Source: Cladocopium goreaui (lineage: Eukaryota; Sar; Dinophyceae; Suessiales; Symbiodiniaceae). From it: a stretch of 64,000 bases of DNA. How positions within the stretch are numbered: the stretch's first letter is position 1; each line of letters starts with the position of its first letter. Shown here piece after piece: positions 40,001-50,377 of the stretch. The position numbers were made by a program, and so were the translations under genes. Location of the stretch: the NCBI GenBank assembly GCA_947184155.2, contig CAMXCT020000383.1, forward strand, positions 115,684 through 179,683, read 5' to 3'. A model generated the notes under the pieces. It was not told where the DNA came from. It saw only the letters and a program-made list of their open reading frames with translations, and did not search any database.

Positions 40001-42862
40001 CCGGTAATCAAACATGGTTAGCGGGAAAATTCACTTTTGATGGATGATTTTCCCATTAGAATCTTCATTTAGAAGGGATTCTCTGTTGTCAGGTTTGATT
40101 AGCAGAGGGTATATGTGTATGTATCTATCTAATTCTATATGTGTGTATATAAGCATATATGTTGGATTATGCAACCATATTGAGGCAATGGCTTAACTGT
40201 TACCCCGTGTTACAGTTAGCGTACGAAAGTTTGAGGAAAGCATGGGCAGCAATAGTTTTTGGGCACCTCAATTTAAGGCACATCCACCAAGTCTGGTAAG
40301 CCTCAATTGGGTTTACCAGCGTTGGTTCCAGGCAATTTTTCCAGGCAGTTTTTCCTGGTCAAACATGGACGGATGCCAACTTCACTGGATCATCTGACAT
40401 GGGAAAAACGAGAGGTTTTTTTTCTGCGGAAAAATCATTGTCTCATGGCCATGAGATGTTTGGGACATGACCCCATGCCCGATGCCCAACATGGAAATCC
40501 ATGGAACTCGGCACAAGGATTGGAGCACTCAGTCGTGGAAAGAATGGGATGGCAACTGCACCTCTCTTCGTTTGAGGGTTCACAAGGCGGCCATGTCATG
40601 ACGTGACGCCATTGGAGTTGTGATGGATGGGTCAATATCGTGGGTAAGCCTTGGTTGAGTAGTTTTCATGATAGTTTATTGAGGTCATTCGTCAAATGGG
40701 GAATCTCCTGAATATCTCATACCACCCAGCATGCAGATGAAGCAGCCAGCCATTGGAGCTTTCCAAGAATGGGGACCCCCAATGTCTTTCCAATGTCTTT
40801 TCTTGTGGTCTCCAATTCGAAACATGAGGTTTCCAACAGGAAACCAACAAGTCACCAAGTCCCAAACTGGTTGGTGGTTTGGAACATGAATTTTATTTTC
40901 CATTTCATATATGGGATAATCCTTCCCATTGACGAACTCATATTTTTCAAGATGGTTATTGCACCACCAAACAGTATAAGATTTATCCATTATTGCTTAT
41001 GAAATACAACTCATACCATTATTCTTGCTACCTTCGTTGATGATCATTACCCTCTGGTAAACTAACATAGCTATGGAAAATCACAATTTTTTTTAATGGG
41101 AAAATCAACTATAAATAGCCATTTTTAATAGCTATGTTATTTTACCAGAGGGTACTCTTGGTTACCACAGAATTTGCCAATGATTTCGACATCTTTTCGG
41201 AGAGCCCGCGGAGCCTGCAGGCCGCTGGAGGAGTTTCCGGGAGCCGCCCAGGGCCCTGCGCTGGTGGTCGAGGCGGCTCCTTATCGTCCTGGAGACCAAG
41301 CGGAGTCGGAAGGTGCCACAGAGTTCACCATATTTCATCCAGGGGTGATGGCTACCCTCTGGTAAACATACAAAAAGCTATTGAAGCCATGGCCATAGAA
41401 ATAGTGGATTTATATCTCCATATACCCTCTGGTTATGTCAACATAGCTATTGAAAATGGCCATAGAAATAGTGAATTTTCCCATGAAAAATGGTGGATCT
41501 TTCCAGTTCGTTTTTTGTATGTTGACCAGAGGGTAATCATGGTTGATGAAGATGAACCCATGGTGAACTACCATTAACCATATAATGGAATGATCAACCA
41601 TAAATGATCATTCCATAATTCAATGAATATAATACCATTCTGAACCAGTCAGAATATCATGGAATGATGATGGTTGATGAAGATCACTAACCATGTAGTG
41701 ATAATCCCATCACCCGGCCCTTTTTTTTACACCCCATAAGCATGGTCCCAATGGAATGTGGAAATTCCCCCAAGAAAAAACACCATGGTTTCGTTGAATG
41801 AACGGGTGTTTTTTTTTTTACTAAAAACGGAGGATGGGATTATTTGGTGGGGTTAATTTGGGGTTTATATCCCAACTTCTGGATGTTACTACCATGATAG
41901 CAATGTATAACCTCAAGTGTACCAGCAAGGGATTTACTGGCAGCCCATATATGGTGCTTTCCTAAAGATGGGGCTAGCCGCTACCCCAATAGCTGGATGG
42001 TTTATAAAAGAAAATCCCAAACAAAAACGGATGGTTTAGGGGTATCCGGGGTATCCCCATTTCAGGAACCCCGTATAATATGTATATATATATATATATT
42101 ATAACATATATAATAACATATATATATATAGTAATATATATATATATATATCAGTAACCATCTTGATCACCGTTAAATCAATGGCATCTCCCCAACATCC
42201 CCAACATCCAGGCCGACTAGGCATCATTAACGGCATCCACTCAGCGCCGATCTCAGGGGACTTCACCTTCATTCGCATTGCGAGCCTTCGCACGGAGAAA
42301 CCCTGGAAGATGGGCATCTTTTGCTTCGCACCCATGGAACAGCAGGGCTGTGAGGCCAGACACTCTGGACAAAAACCCAGTTGACATTCATTTTGATATC
42401 AGATGATGGGGAAAGAAACACAAAGGCTTTCCGGGAAATGTTTGTTTTGCTTGGATTAACTGGATGATGTCGTTGAGTTGAGTGTAGTTGGGACGTGGAG
42501 CAAGGCGGATATCATTTTGGATTGGAATGGATGGGTCAGCCTGGCGTGAGGGGAGCCACGAAAAGCACTGGTGCAGCCTTCACCAAGCTTCTGAAGCCTC
42601 CTGTAATTATAGCACCCGCCAAAAAGATAGAACAGCTTCAAATTATCACAAAAAATCGGACTTTCGGACTTTTTCGAGTGGCATTCTCCAGTACTTTTCT
42701 GTTTTGGCACAATTGGCATAGGTTTCCCCCATTTTTTTTGGGCCTTTTGGGTTTCCCGGCGTTCAGCCCTCCGTGTAGCACCAGGCCACGTTCCACTACC
42801 TGAAGCTGGGGCCCAAAGTGGCCTCCAGCCACGATGCCGATGCCTCGAAGATGACCAGCTGA
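37041..42862 (+). CDS. DUF1349 domain protein (enolase-regulator-like), six exons
   Basis: The exons read in order as one DUF1349 protein of about 205 residues, the usual size. Exon 1 37041-about 37193 (ATG; SPLLLWEPSAPDACGGSWRF, QRDFW). Exon 2 38133-38219 (AFTLTPKAQFDQAG). Exon 3 39666-about 39767 (MVLVDENTWVKAGIEYCDAV, RLSCVVTNEGFS). Exon 4 about 41215-41312 (PGAAQGPALVVEAAPYRPGD). Exon 5 42257-42354 (DFTFIRIASLRTEKPWKMGI, then FCFAPMEQQGCE). Exon 6 42785-42862 (ATFHYLKLGPKVASSHDADA, stop TGA 42860-42862). The DQAG, ENTWVKAGIEY, VVTNEG and FxRIAxLR boxes are diagnostic. Donors: apparently GAGTGT (exon 1), GCGGCT (exon 2), GTGCCA (exon 4), GCCAGA (exon 5); acceptors are AG|G. The junction of exons 3 and 4 is unsolved and about 15 residues (DWS-type box) may lie in an unseen exon. 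Function in eukaryotes is uncertain; a bacterial and fungal relative is linked to enolase regulation. Confidence 0.75.
38281..38419. repeat. family C inverted-repeat element (intron 2)
   Basis: GATGGGGCCCCCAAGATAGC faces GGGGGCACCATC. Contains TATGGTTTATGGTGGATATA and CTATAGTTATTGGGG. Copies at 54740 and 56521. Confidence 0.75.
38420..38897. other. intron 2 DNA
   Basis: Within the intron a short inverted pair surrounds 38690-38745 (CTGACTATATTGATA and TGGCAATATCAGG words). No exon seen. Confidence 0.45.
38898..39001. repeat. family B element, second subfamily (intron 2)
   Basis: CTGGTTGGTGGTTGGGAACC to GGTTATTGCACCACCAACCAG. Nearly the same sequence, with TATA following, recurs at 40867, so the two may share a source copy. 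Confidence 0.85.
39995..40111. repeat. family A, diverged (intron 3)
   Basis: TACCCTCCGGTAATCAAACA to TTTGATTAGCAGAGGGTA, with a unique core (GGATTCTCTGTTGTCAGG). The end word AATCAAAC appears at both ends. Confidence 0.75.
40112..40866. other. intron 3 DNA, no exon identified
   Basis: A plus frame at 40307-40606 is open but without codon bias. This is where a missing DUF1349 exon might lie; I could not find its DWS-type box. Confidence 0.35.
40867..40974. repeat. family B element, second subfamily (intron 3)
   Basis: Right end mutated to CCACCAAACAG. Core CATATATGGGATAATCCTTC and TTTTTCAAGATGGTTATTGC as at 38898. Confidence 0.85.
41048..41154. repeat. family A element (intron 3)
   Basis: Textbook copy: TACCCTCTGGTAAACTAACA...TTATTTTACCAGAGGGTA with AATTTTTTTTAATGGGAAAA. 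Ends about 60 bp before exon 4. Confidence 0.9.
41353..41410. repeat. family A, left half only (intron 4)
   Basis: TACCCTCTGGTAAACATACA then AGCTATTGAAGCCATGGCCA. It stops in the core (GAAATAGTGGATTT) 13 bp before a complete copy. Confidence 0.8.
41423..41535. repeat. family A element (intron 4)
   Basis: TACCCTCTGGTTATGTCAAC on the left, TTTTTTGTATGTTGACCAGAGGGTA on the right: mixed end words. It shares the GTATGTT word with the half copy beside it. Confidence 0.9.
41955..42075. repeat. family D element (intron 4)
   Basis: GTGCTTTCCTAAAGATGGGG to GGGGTATCCCCATTTCAGGAA, with CAATAGCTGGATGGTTTATA inside. Followed by a TATA microsatellite (42080-42155). Confidence 0.7.
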
Positions 42863-42940
42863 AAGCTACTCCCAGATGTCAAAAAGCAGCATTCAAAAAC
42901 ATCCACCAAAAATGGTCATGATATCCATGATATCCACATC

Positions 42941-43051
42941 CGGTTAGTGGTTTGGAACATTTTTTTTTAATGACTTTCCATATATTGGGAATTTCATCAT
43001 CCCAACTGACGAATTCATATTTTTCAAAGGGGTAGGTATACCACCAACCAG
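42941..43051. repeat. family B element
   Basis: Left end CCGGTTAGTGGTTTGGAACA, right TTTTTCAAAGGGGTAGGTAT then ACCACCAACCAG. It follows the DUF1349 stop by 78 bp, so it may lie in the 3' untranslated region. Confidence 0.85.
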
Positions 43052-43578
43052 TATATATATATATTATATCAATTGATATTTAGCCATATGGGTTACTATT
43101 AGTTACCACACAAGTATATACAGTAAATATTACCACAGAAGCCAACTGTGGTATGACATGGATGTAGTATTCACATACCTATGTGGTAACCAATAGTACT
43201 GATGATCAACAAAGGTAGCAATAATAGTAATGGTATGAGTTGTATCTCATGAGCAACAATGGATATAATGGAATAAACTTATACATTAGTAGAAACATGT
43301 TTGGGAAGTTCCAAAATTCATATTTCTTAATTTTCATGGCCGTTCCCAGTTCAAGGATGATGCTAGTCTCCAATATTTGCAGCTTGAAATCAGGCCGTGA
43401 AGATCTGATGAAGTCGTTAGATATGGGGCTTTCTAAAAATTGGGAAACCCAAAATCATGACACATTGGTCATTCTATGTTATTCTTAGATGGAAAAACCC
43501 AATGGTTTGGGAGTAGCCTAATTTCAAGAAAGACCCACATTGACATCCATTGAACAGGGATTGTTGATGCAAAAGATC
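43052..43578. other. non-coding
   Basis: GTTACTATTAGTTACCAC and GTGGTAACCAATAGTACT (43092-43200) form a loose inverted pair. No gene. Confidence 0.45.
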
Positions 43579-43667
43579 AGCAGTCCAAAACGAAGAGCTG
43601 CTGAGTGCGGTTGTGCATTGGTTCAAAAAGGAGCTGGCAGCAAAACGTCCAGATTTGTTGGAACCCC
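43579..43667 (+). CDS. exon of an unrecognised gene
   Basis: Reads SAVQNEELLSAVVHWFKKEL then AAKRPDLLEP, an amphipathic helix pattern, and ends at CCC|GCAAAA, a possible GC donor. First island downstream of the DUF1349 gene. Product unknown. Confidence 0.4.
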
Positions 43668-43838
43668 GCAAAAAAACACACAATTGCAGATATGTATAGA
43701 TGGATATGTAGGATATGACAGATTTTCTTAATGTGGTTTTCCACCATGTACATCCCATTGGTTGGTCAAGTCATCATCCCCAAACGATGGTCCGATGGTT
43801 GTTGCCATGCTGGCGGTGAGTTCGGCAGTTTTCAATAC

Positions 43839-43965
43839 TAACCTCTGGCTATTTAACATAGCTATGGAAAATGGTCCATTTATAGAGGGTTTATGATGAT
43901 TTACCATGATTTACCTATCCAAAATGGTGATTTTCCATGGCTATGTTAGTCATAACCAGATGGTA
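43839..43965. repeat. family A element
   Basis: TAACCTCTGGCTATTTAACA to GTTAGTCATAACCAGATGGTA. Core has a doubled GATTTACCATGATTTACC. Confidence 0.85.
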
Positions 43966-44002
43966 ACATTCTCACCCTGCACCTTCTCCATTCTCTCCAC
44001 AG

Positions 44003-44090
44003 GGAATGAGATCACCCTACAGATCCAGATCCTGATATCACCAGAAAACCATTCACCTTTGGGCTGTGACTCCTCCTCCCAGGGAGTTTC
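44003..44090 (+). CDS. possible exon
   Basis: After CTCCACAG|G the frame reads NEITLQIQILISPENHSPLG. A good polypyrimidine tract precedes it. The 3' splice partner is unclear. Confidence 0.35.
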
Positions 44091-44672
44091 AGGGTTCGTC
44101 AGACAGGATCTAATGGCGGGAACCAACCCAACTTAGCTTATGAGAATTGATTTCTGGATTCACTTCAGGTTTTGCGAACACCACATATACACCCTTTTCT
44201 ATTCTGCCCATCTCAGGTTTTTCCATGACATCTACATACATCTACCGTCCAGTAATTTAACATTTAACATAACCATTTTGTAGATGATTTACCACTTATT
44301 TCCATGGCCATTCTCCATAGCACAAAGTCACACATTTTCCATCCCCCAAAATCCATCGAACAATCTCATTTCTTCACCCCTCGATCCAATCATATCAATC
44401 ATCAAAAGCCACTAGTCATCAGAGTCACCCAAAAATCCAAAAAAATCGCCAATCTATGGAACATCCCCCAAAAAATCACCTTCTATGGGGGAAATCGGAA
44501 AATCCATCAGAGTCAGCTTCTAAAATCTCGGGTTTTTTCGCCAGTGGATTTCTCCTAACACATCCATGGAGGGAAAAAACCTTGGTGAAATCCCCCATAA
44601 AATCACCAAGAAATCCATGGAAAATCCCGGGAAAAATGGGCCAACTGGGCCATCCACTCATCTGTTCACCAG
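44091..44672. other. intron-like DNA
   Basis: Contains a worn family A remnant at about 44241-44330 and many AAAATC/CACC words. No convincing exon. Confidence 0.4.
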
Positions 44673-44760
44673 GAGTATCCCACCTTGAGCGAAGAGAAGA
44701 ACTTGGACTGGAAGCTGATCACCACCCGAGAAGCACCAGGCAGTTGCCGGCAGTTTTTCC
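44673..44760 (+). CDS. exon of an unrecognised gene
   Basis: Between CACCAG|G and TTCC|GTTGAA. Reads EYPTLSEEKNLDWKLITTRE then APGSCRQFF with strong third-position bias. One of the cleanest islands; product unknown. Confidence 0.5.
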
Positions 44761-44959
44761 GTTGAAGAGGTGAGATTGATGGTAAAAAAAACATGGTAAA
44801 TAGATGTCAATATACTCAACACATACTCAAAATAGATGTCAATATCTATCCATCTGAAAGTAACCCATGTTTTTTTGAGGCCAACAACTTGTCTTTCAAC
44901 CTCCTTGTTATTTCTCTTTGGTTTGTCGAGTTTGTGAGGCATTTGCAACGCTGAATCCG

Positions 44960-45045
44960 TGGATGAGTGCTTCCATTTGTGCTCTGTGGTCAGCGTCACT
45001 CGGCACACGGCACACTTGTTCTTCGTCGCGGTGGATGGATTTCCA
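44960..45045 (+). CDS. exon of an unrecognised gene
   Basis: Reads VDECFHLCSVVSVTRHTAHL then FFVAVDGFP. It probably follows the 44673 exon. Ends at CCA|GATGGG, a possible GA donor. Confidence 0.4.
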
Positions 45046-45115
45046 GATGGGAGGGTGATGTTTTGCAGAACATCACCCTCAAAAAAAGGTTGATTCTGTA
45101 TATGTTATTGTGATA

Positions 45116-45235
45116 TAACATGGTAATATAATATAATATAATATAGTATAATATAATATAATATAATATAATATATTTTCATATAATATAATATAATATA
45201 TTTTAATTAATAATATATATATATTATTCAATGGA
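45116..45235. repeat. (ATAAT)n microsatellite
   Basis: About 16 five-base units with single interruptions, then TATATA. Confidence 0.9.
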
Positions 45236-45460
45236 TTGAAGGGATCATTTTTGGCCGGAAACTGTGGAACACCTGTTACTTGGCGCGACGTTTAGATCAA
45301 ATTTGCCATTGGATTTTTTGGTAATGGATACCCTTTGGAGAAACTTTCACTTTTGACATTTCTATTCCATTTGATAATATATCCCATGAAATATCCCCAT
45401 TATATGACCCCCTGATACATCCTCAAAAAGCCAATCATAGAATATCATAGGCCAAAAAAA

Positions 45461-45544
45461 ATCACCGAGGAGTGCAAGTTTTTCGCCACCCACTTTGCCG
45501 TGAATTGCCAAGCTTGTCTCCTCTTCAAGCACCTCGGACTTTGA
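45461..45544 (+). CDS. exon of an unrecognised gene, possibly terminal
   Basis: Reads ITEECKFFATHFAVNCQACL then LFKHLGL and TGA at 45542-45544. G/C third positions and Cys-rich. Either the gene ends here or splicing occurs before the stop. Confidence 0.45.
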   Translation: MTEECKFFATHFAVNCQACLLFKHLGL

Positions 45545-45560
45545 GCTTGGCGACAATTCT

Positions 45561-45672
45561 TCTGGGCAAATTATAACGACCTCACTGTTCTCCCTCACTG
45601 GAATCCTGGTTTTAAGGGGAATCATGCCAAAATGGCCCAACATTCAGAGTGAATTATTCTAAATTGCCCAGA
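45561..45672. repeat. family H element
   Basis: TCTGGGCAAATTATAACGAC faces CTAAATTGCCCAGA, with the AATCATGCCAAAATGGCC core. It begins 17 bp after the exon above. Confidence 0.8.
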
Positions 45673-45839
45673 TTCATTCCGCAACAAGTGGGGATTTAGC
45701 CACTCTCAACATGGCTAGAAGCGTCGGTTCACCCTACCCTGCCAACCCAAGTTGCGGGCGAAAGAACCGGTTTCACTCCATTTCAAAATGGGCCTGAAGT
45801 TGTAACCAACGATTGCGAACAAGCAAGCATCAGGATGTA

Positions 45840-46003
45840 ACTATATAATATATATAATATATATAATATATATAATATATTTAATATATTTAATATATTT
45901 AATATATTTAATATATTTAATATATTTAATATATTTAATATATTTAGTATATTTAATATATTTAATATATTTAATATATTTAATATATTTAATATATTTA
46001 ACA
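45840..46003. repeat. (TTTAATATA)n 9-bp tandem array
   Basis: First four units TATAATATA, then about 14 units TTTAATATA. A minus-strand frame reads an endless Asn-Ile-Leu repeat, which I regard as an artefact. Confidence 0.95.
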
Positions 46004-46293
46004 TATCATATACGATGACAATACTATATATGATGATAAGGATTCATAAGGTGTATAATTAATAACATATATCGCCATTTTTATAGGTGGGATTTCAACC
46101 ATGCCCAAATGGCTGGTTTATTATTATTGTTTTGCCCACATTCACTAGTTCATAATCCATTAACCCATATTAACCAGGTGATGCTCGATATATCTATCAC
46201 GAACAAAAGAATTCACCTAGTGTTTATTCACATTAATAAATATATAAGCAAACTGTCGGTCCATCCATGGAATTATATCCGGCTGGTTCCCAG

Positions 46294-46366
46294 GAGCTGT
46301 CCAAGCCGCGCGGGCGTTTCGTCCTTGGTGGAAGACACTGTGGGAGGCGCGGAGGGGGCGTACTAA
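46294..46366 (+). CDS. possible terminal exon
   Basis: After TTCCCAG|G the frame reads SCPSRAGVSSLVEDTVGGAE then GAY and TAA at 46364-46366. A second frame (ELSKPRGRFVLGGRHCGRRG) is also open. Confidence 0.35.
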
Positions 46367-46612
46367 GTGTGGGTTATGAATGCAAGTTACAACAGGTATG
46401 TTATCAGAATAGTGGTTGATATAGTCTAATAGTGGTCATTTTTTTGTAGTGATTATAGTGGTCATAGTACTTGTTCTTATAGTTATAGGATGATATCATA
46501 TGCATAAATGGATATATCCCACCATATCCCACCCCCCAAAAAAAGCAGGGTTGGAGCTCAGCCGGAAAATCATCAAAGATCTTTCCTCAAACTCTGGCAG
46601 TTTTCAGGAGGG

Positions 46613-46722
46613 TACCCTCTGGCAAACTAACATACCCATGGAAATTCACAATTTTTAATGGGTAAATCGACTAACTACAAATCACCATTTTCAAGAGCTA
46701 TGTTAGTCATTACCAGAGGGTA
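46613..46722. repeat. family A element
   Basis: TACCCTCTGGCAAACTAACA to GTTAGTCATTACCAGAGGGTA; the AGTCATTACC end word is a blend of two common ones. Confidence 0.88.
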
Positions 46723-47266
46723 GTTCCAGCAAACATGAATCAAAGATTGGGGCACTTGGAAGTCCGGCAATGGTTGAATGGTTGTAACAGCAAAAGAGGC
46801 AGGAGATTCTACCAGCGATGCAACCTGGGATTCACCAGGAACCTTTCCATACCTGGTCATCAAACATGGCTGGAATAGCACCCATTGATTTCGATACACT
46901 TTTCCCAGAAAAAACCCAAAGTATCGAGGATTCTCAATCGCCATGTTTAAGGACCACAGGTTTTTCATCAAACCACGTTCCTGGAATCGAAGCCGCCAGG
47001 TGACTCCCAGACAGCGGATCTACAGATGTGCCCGGCTGTGGGGGATCAAACAAACAAGGGGGGGTCAAAAAAACAAGGTGCCCTAAAAAATGTATATATA
47101 TATTTATAATTCTATGGGACAACCATTGAACATCATTGAGTTCTAAATGTCTGTAAATTTTATACATGGTGCCTTTTCCATCCATTTTGGTGACCAGAAG
47201 GAAGGGATTAACCTCTGGAAAGCTTTAAAAACGCTATGGAATATGGAGGTGAAAGTAGATACATAA
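46723..47266. other. no convincing gene
   Basis: One possible island at 46960-47035 (open both strands). A homopolymer-rich patch at 47040-47080 (GGGGGG, AAAAAA). Confidence 0.35.
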
Positions 47267-47375
47267 CTGGTTGGTGGTTTGGAACATGAAGTTTATGACT
47301 TTCCATTCAGTTGGGAATTTCATCATCCCAACTGACGAACTCATATTTTTCAGAGGTTGGTGAACCACCATCCAG
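47267..47375. repeat. family B element, TSD ATAA
   Basis: ATAA at 47263-47266 and 47376-47379. Carries the ATGACTTTCCATTCAGTTGG core and TATTTTTCAG. Confidence 0.88.
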
Positions 47376-47529
47376 ATAAAGTACCTATGATGAATTCTAG
47401 TTTTTCATGGCTATGTTGGTGGCTACCGGAGGCTATGGCATTGAAATCATTGAGCAAATGCTCCATGACTTACACTATAATTGTCTCAAGAATTATGGGA
47501 AAACCATGGAAATTTGATTTCATCTTACT

Positions 47530-47630
47530 GGTGCTAAACGTAGGGAATGGATGGGTTGCTGGGGGTTGCTGGGATTATGAAATTGCTAGTTAGCCAGTGG
47601 ATCATTCCCGAAAATTCCCTACGTAAAACG
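47530..47630. repeat. family N inverted repeat
   Basis: GGTGCTAAACGTAGGGAATG faces AAATTCCCTACGTAAAACGC. Partner of the copy at 4209. Confidence 0.65.
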
Positions 47631-47814
47631 CGCCAATAAGTCATTTTGGGACGCACCCAGTTGTGACATTTTTTCAAAAAACCCAGGTTCTGATTGCGAT
47701 GTACCCAGCTGTTCTTTGATGGTCCTTTTTTGGTACCCTTTTTGGGTACAAAAAAAGGTACATTTTTTTAAAGCGGGTATCTCCATGTTCAGACGCACAT
47801 CGGATGTTGTTAGT

Positions 47815-47935
47815 TACCCTCTGGTTATGACTAACATAGTCATGGAACATGGTTCATTTATAGATGGTTTACCGTTCTTAAAACCTCCATTTGTTTTGGG
47901 GATTTTCCATGGCTATGTTAAATAACCAGATGGTA
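47815..47935. repeat. family A element
   Basis: TACCCTCTGGTTATGACTAA left and GTTAAATAACCAGATGGTA right; the two ends carry different words. Confidence 0.88.
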
Positions 47936-48573
47936 TATAATGTTAGATTGTTGGATGTCCCACTATGTTCCCACAAAACTGTTGGGTTTATGCCAATTTT
48001 ATGCCAAATTCTTCTGGCAATGGGAAACAGAATTGTGGAACCCGGATATTCCAAGAAGATACTGGATATATCACATGGATTGTTTATCATTGTTTATCAT
48101 CCCCATTCCAAGATTGAGCAGTTTCTTCCATAGATTTATCATCCAATTATATATATGTATATAATATGGGGATGGGTTTTTAAACCTATTACTACCATAT
48201 TTTGGAGAATACCCATCCATAAACCAGCGATTTTATACTGTGGAAGCGGTGCAAACACGGGGTATTCCATATTATGATTACTACCACCGAACTATAGTGG
48301 ATAGTAGATAGATGTATATAGATAGAGGAAAGCAAATTAGTAGGTATCTTGATTGTTTAACAACCCTTCAGCCACCCTTGAGGTACGATATCTTCCAACT
48401 GGAACAGTCAGAGTCAGGTGCGGAGGATGGTTCTGCAGAAGATGTTCCGGAAGAAAAAACAGATAGATACAACGGCAAACACACAACTACCATTATTTAC
48501 TGTGTATGTATATATTCGTAGTAGTTTCATAGATATGTAATATATGTTGATATATGTTCTATACAATCTACTC
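47936..48573. other. mostly non-coding
   Basis: A small acidic open stretch at 48400-48465 (SESGAEDGSAEDVPEEKTD) may be an exon. No other signal. Confidence 0.3.
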
Positions 48574-48672
48574 TGGTTGGTGGTTTGGAACCATGGAATT
48601 TTATGACTTTCCCAACAAAGTGGGAAAAATGTCGCTGGTGAACTTCCGTTCCCAACTCGAGAAACCAGGATC
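48574..48672. repeat. family B, right end lost
   Basis: CTGGTTGGTGGTTTGGAACC start and TTTTATGACTTTCCCAACAA core; the right inverted repeat has decayed. Confidence 0.65.
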
Positions 48673-48679
48673 CCAACAG

Positions 48680-48745
48680 GTTTCATGGCGCAATTAGGCT
48701 TCCCGATTTTCTGTGGCCAAAGGGCCGAAACTTGTCGCTTTGAAG
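48680..48745 (+). CDS. exon of an unrecognised gene
   Basis: After CAACAG|G the frame reads FMAQLGFPIFCGQRAETCRF and ends at GAAG|GATTGT (GA donor). Directly follows the damaged family B element. Confidence 0.4.
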
Positions 48746-48769
48746 GATTGTGTGATGTATAAATATATA

Positions 48770-48845
48770 TATATAGTTATACATATATATATATATAGAT
48801 TATATATATATAGAGATTATATATATATATATATCTACAGATTAT
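48770..48845. repeat. AT microsatellite
   Basis: TATATA runs broken by TAGATTATA words. Confidence 0.9.
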
Positions 48846-48949
48846 ATTTATGATGTTCACATATGTTTTTGTATTATATAGCCTTTGCTGATTTGCTCCA
48901 TGGAACAGACACATTTAAAATGGGGCCATCCGCTTTTTGTTGATCATCC

Positions 48950-49000
48950 GCTGGGTCTGTCGACTGGCCAGAAGTCAATGCGGAGAAGAATTTGGTGAAG
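48950..49000 (+). CDS. possible short exon
   Basis: Reads AGSVDWPEVNAEKNLVK with fair codon bias. Edges not defined. Confidence 0.25.
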
Positions 49001-49199
49001 TCTCCTGACTGAATATGATATATATATGATATATATATAGATAATGGGAAATGGGAAATTGAAATGTCTAGATATTAGATATCATATCTTAGATTTGACT
49101 GAATTTCTATGGGAAGTTGAAGGATTGAAGGATCTCAGGTCGGCCCCGAAGAGCTTTGATGTAGATTAATGTTGAATTAGTACAGATATCTGATATATC

Positions 49200-49330
49200 T
49201 ACTCTCTGGTTATGACTAACATAGCCATGGTTTTTCGATGGCCCTCATCGAAATAGGATGGATTTTCCCAGCTATAAATTTCCATTGATCATGGATTTTC
49301 CAGTTCGCTATGTTAAAAAACCAGAGGGTA
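49200..49330. repeat. family A element
   Basis: TACTCTCTGGTTATGACTAA to GTTAAAAAACCAGAGGGTA. The core has an extra inverted pair (TTTTTCGATGGCCCTCATCG). Confidence 0.82.
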
Positions 49331-49451
49331 ATATATCTAAATGTAGATATTATATCCACAGAGGGTCACCTTATATCATATCTATTTCATGTGACACTAA
49401 TATCGTTTTTTTCTCCTTGTTTTCAGGTCACTGAGCCTCAGCTTTGTAGAT

Positions 49452-49712
49452 CAATACAGATTTGTATATGATATGTATATGATATGTATATGATATGTAT
49501 ATGATATATATATATGATATGTATATGATATGTATATGATATGTATATGATATGTATCTGTATGATATGTACATGATATGTACATGATATGTACATTATA
49601 TGTATATGATATATACATGATATATATATATATACACATGCATGATATGTATATATACATGATATATATATATATACACATGCATGATATGTATATATAT
49701 ATATATATGTAT
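49452..49712. repeat. tandem array of GATATGTATAT units
   Basis: About twenty 11-12-bp units (GATATGTATAT, GATATGTACAT), then two longer units of about 40 bp with ACACATGCATGATATGTATA. Tyr/Ile-rich open frames through it are artefacts. Confidence 0.95.
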
Positions 49713-50085
49713 ACATGATTTCCGTTTTTTTGTTGTGACTCCCGACTTCATCTGGCTTATTTTGATGATGAATTTTCTTCCGGACATGTCTCACTGGGAT
49801 ATATACAAAATATTATATGGTCTCCAGCCATCGCATGTGCTCAGTACATGCAAGTTCATGTTAAAGTACACCATGAAAAAATGTATTTATGTTGACCCAA
49901 CATGAAGAGAAGGTGCAGTGTTCTTGTGCACATAGTGCTACACCTTGCCTGATCGGCTCACAAAAAAGTGCCAGGCTGCACTGGTTTGTGGCTAACATGA
50001 TCCCCTCTGGTTATGTCAAAAAATATAGTGAATATAGGGAAAATGGGGGGAATTTCTTGTGGAACATCATCCATAAATGATGGAA
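49713..50085. other. no gene assigned
   Basis: A fragment of family A lies near 50003-50020 (CCCCTCTGGTTATGTCAA). Weak open frame at 49889-50080 without bias. Confidence 0.4.
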
Positions 50086-50206
50086 TACCCTCTGGTTGTG
50101 ACTGTCACAGGCACTGCGAACTTGAAGCCACGACCATAGAAATAGTGGATTTACCCAGCTAGAAAATGGTGGATCTTTCCATCGTTTTTTGTATGACCAG
50201 AGGGAA
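50086..50206. repeat. family A element, right end eroded
   Basis: TACCCTCTGGTTGTGACTGT to GTATGACCAGAGGGA. Middle CCCAGCTAGAAAATGGTGGA. Confidence 0.8.
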
Positions 50207-50377
50207 GTTGTGTATGGCAACGGGTGATGTTCAAGATATGGTTGGCACTTGAGCAATGTCACCATGTTCGATGGTGAAACAACACCTTTGCTGACGAAAT
50301 CACCAACTTTTGTTGCTTAAACATCACCGCATAACTATGATCATATATTTGTGGATCACTTCATATTATTATCATGT

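Noticed and set aside
41048-41535. Family A copies as complete introns
   Set aside because: In the DUF1349 gene they lie within larger introns; no copy matches an intron from donor to acceptor.
45783-46004. Minus-strand ORF of repeated Asn-Ile-Leu
   Set aside because: It simply translates the 9-bp TTTAATATA array; no codon bias and no start context.
49438-49794. Tyr/Ile/His-rich ORFs on the minus strand
   Set aside because: Translation of the GATATGTATAT tandem array.
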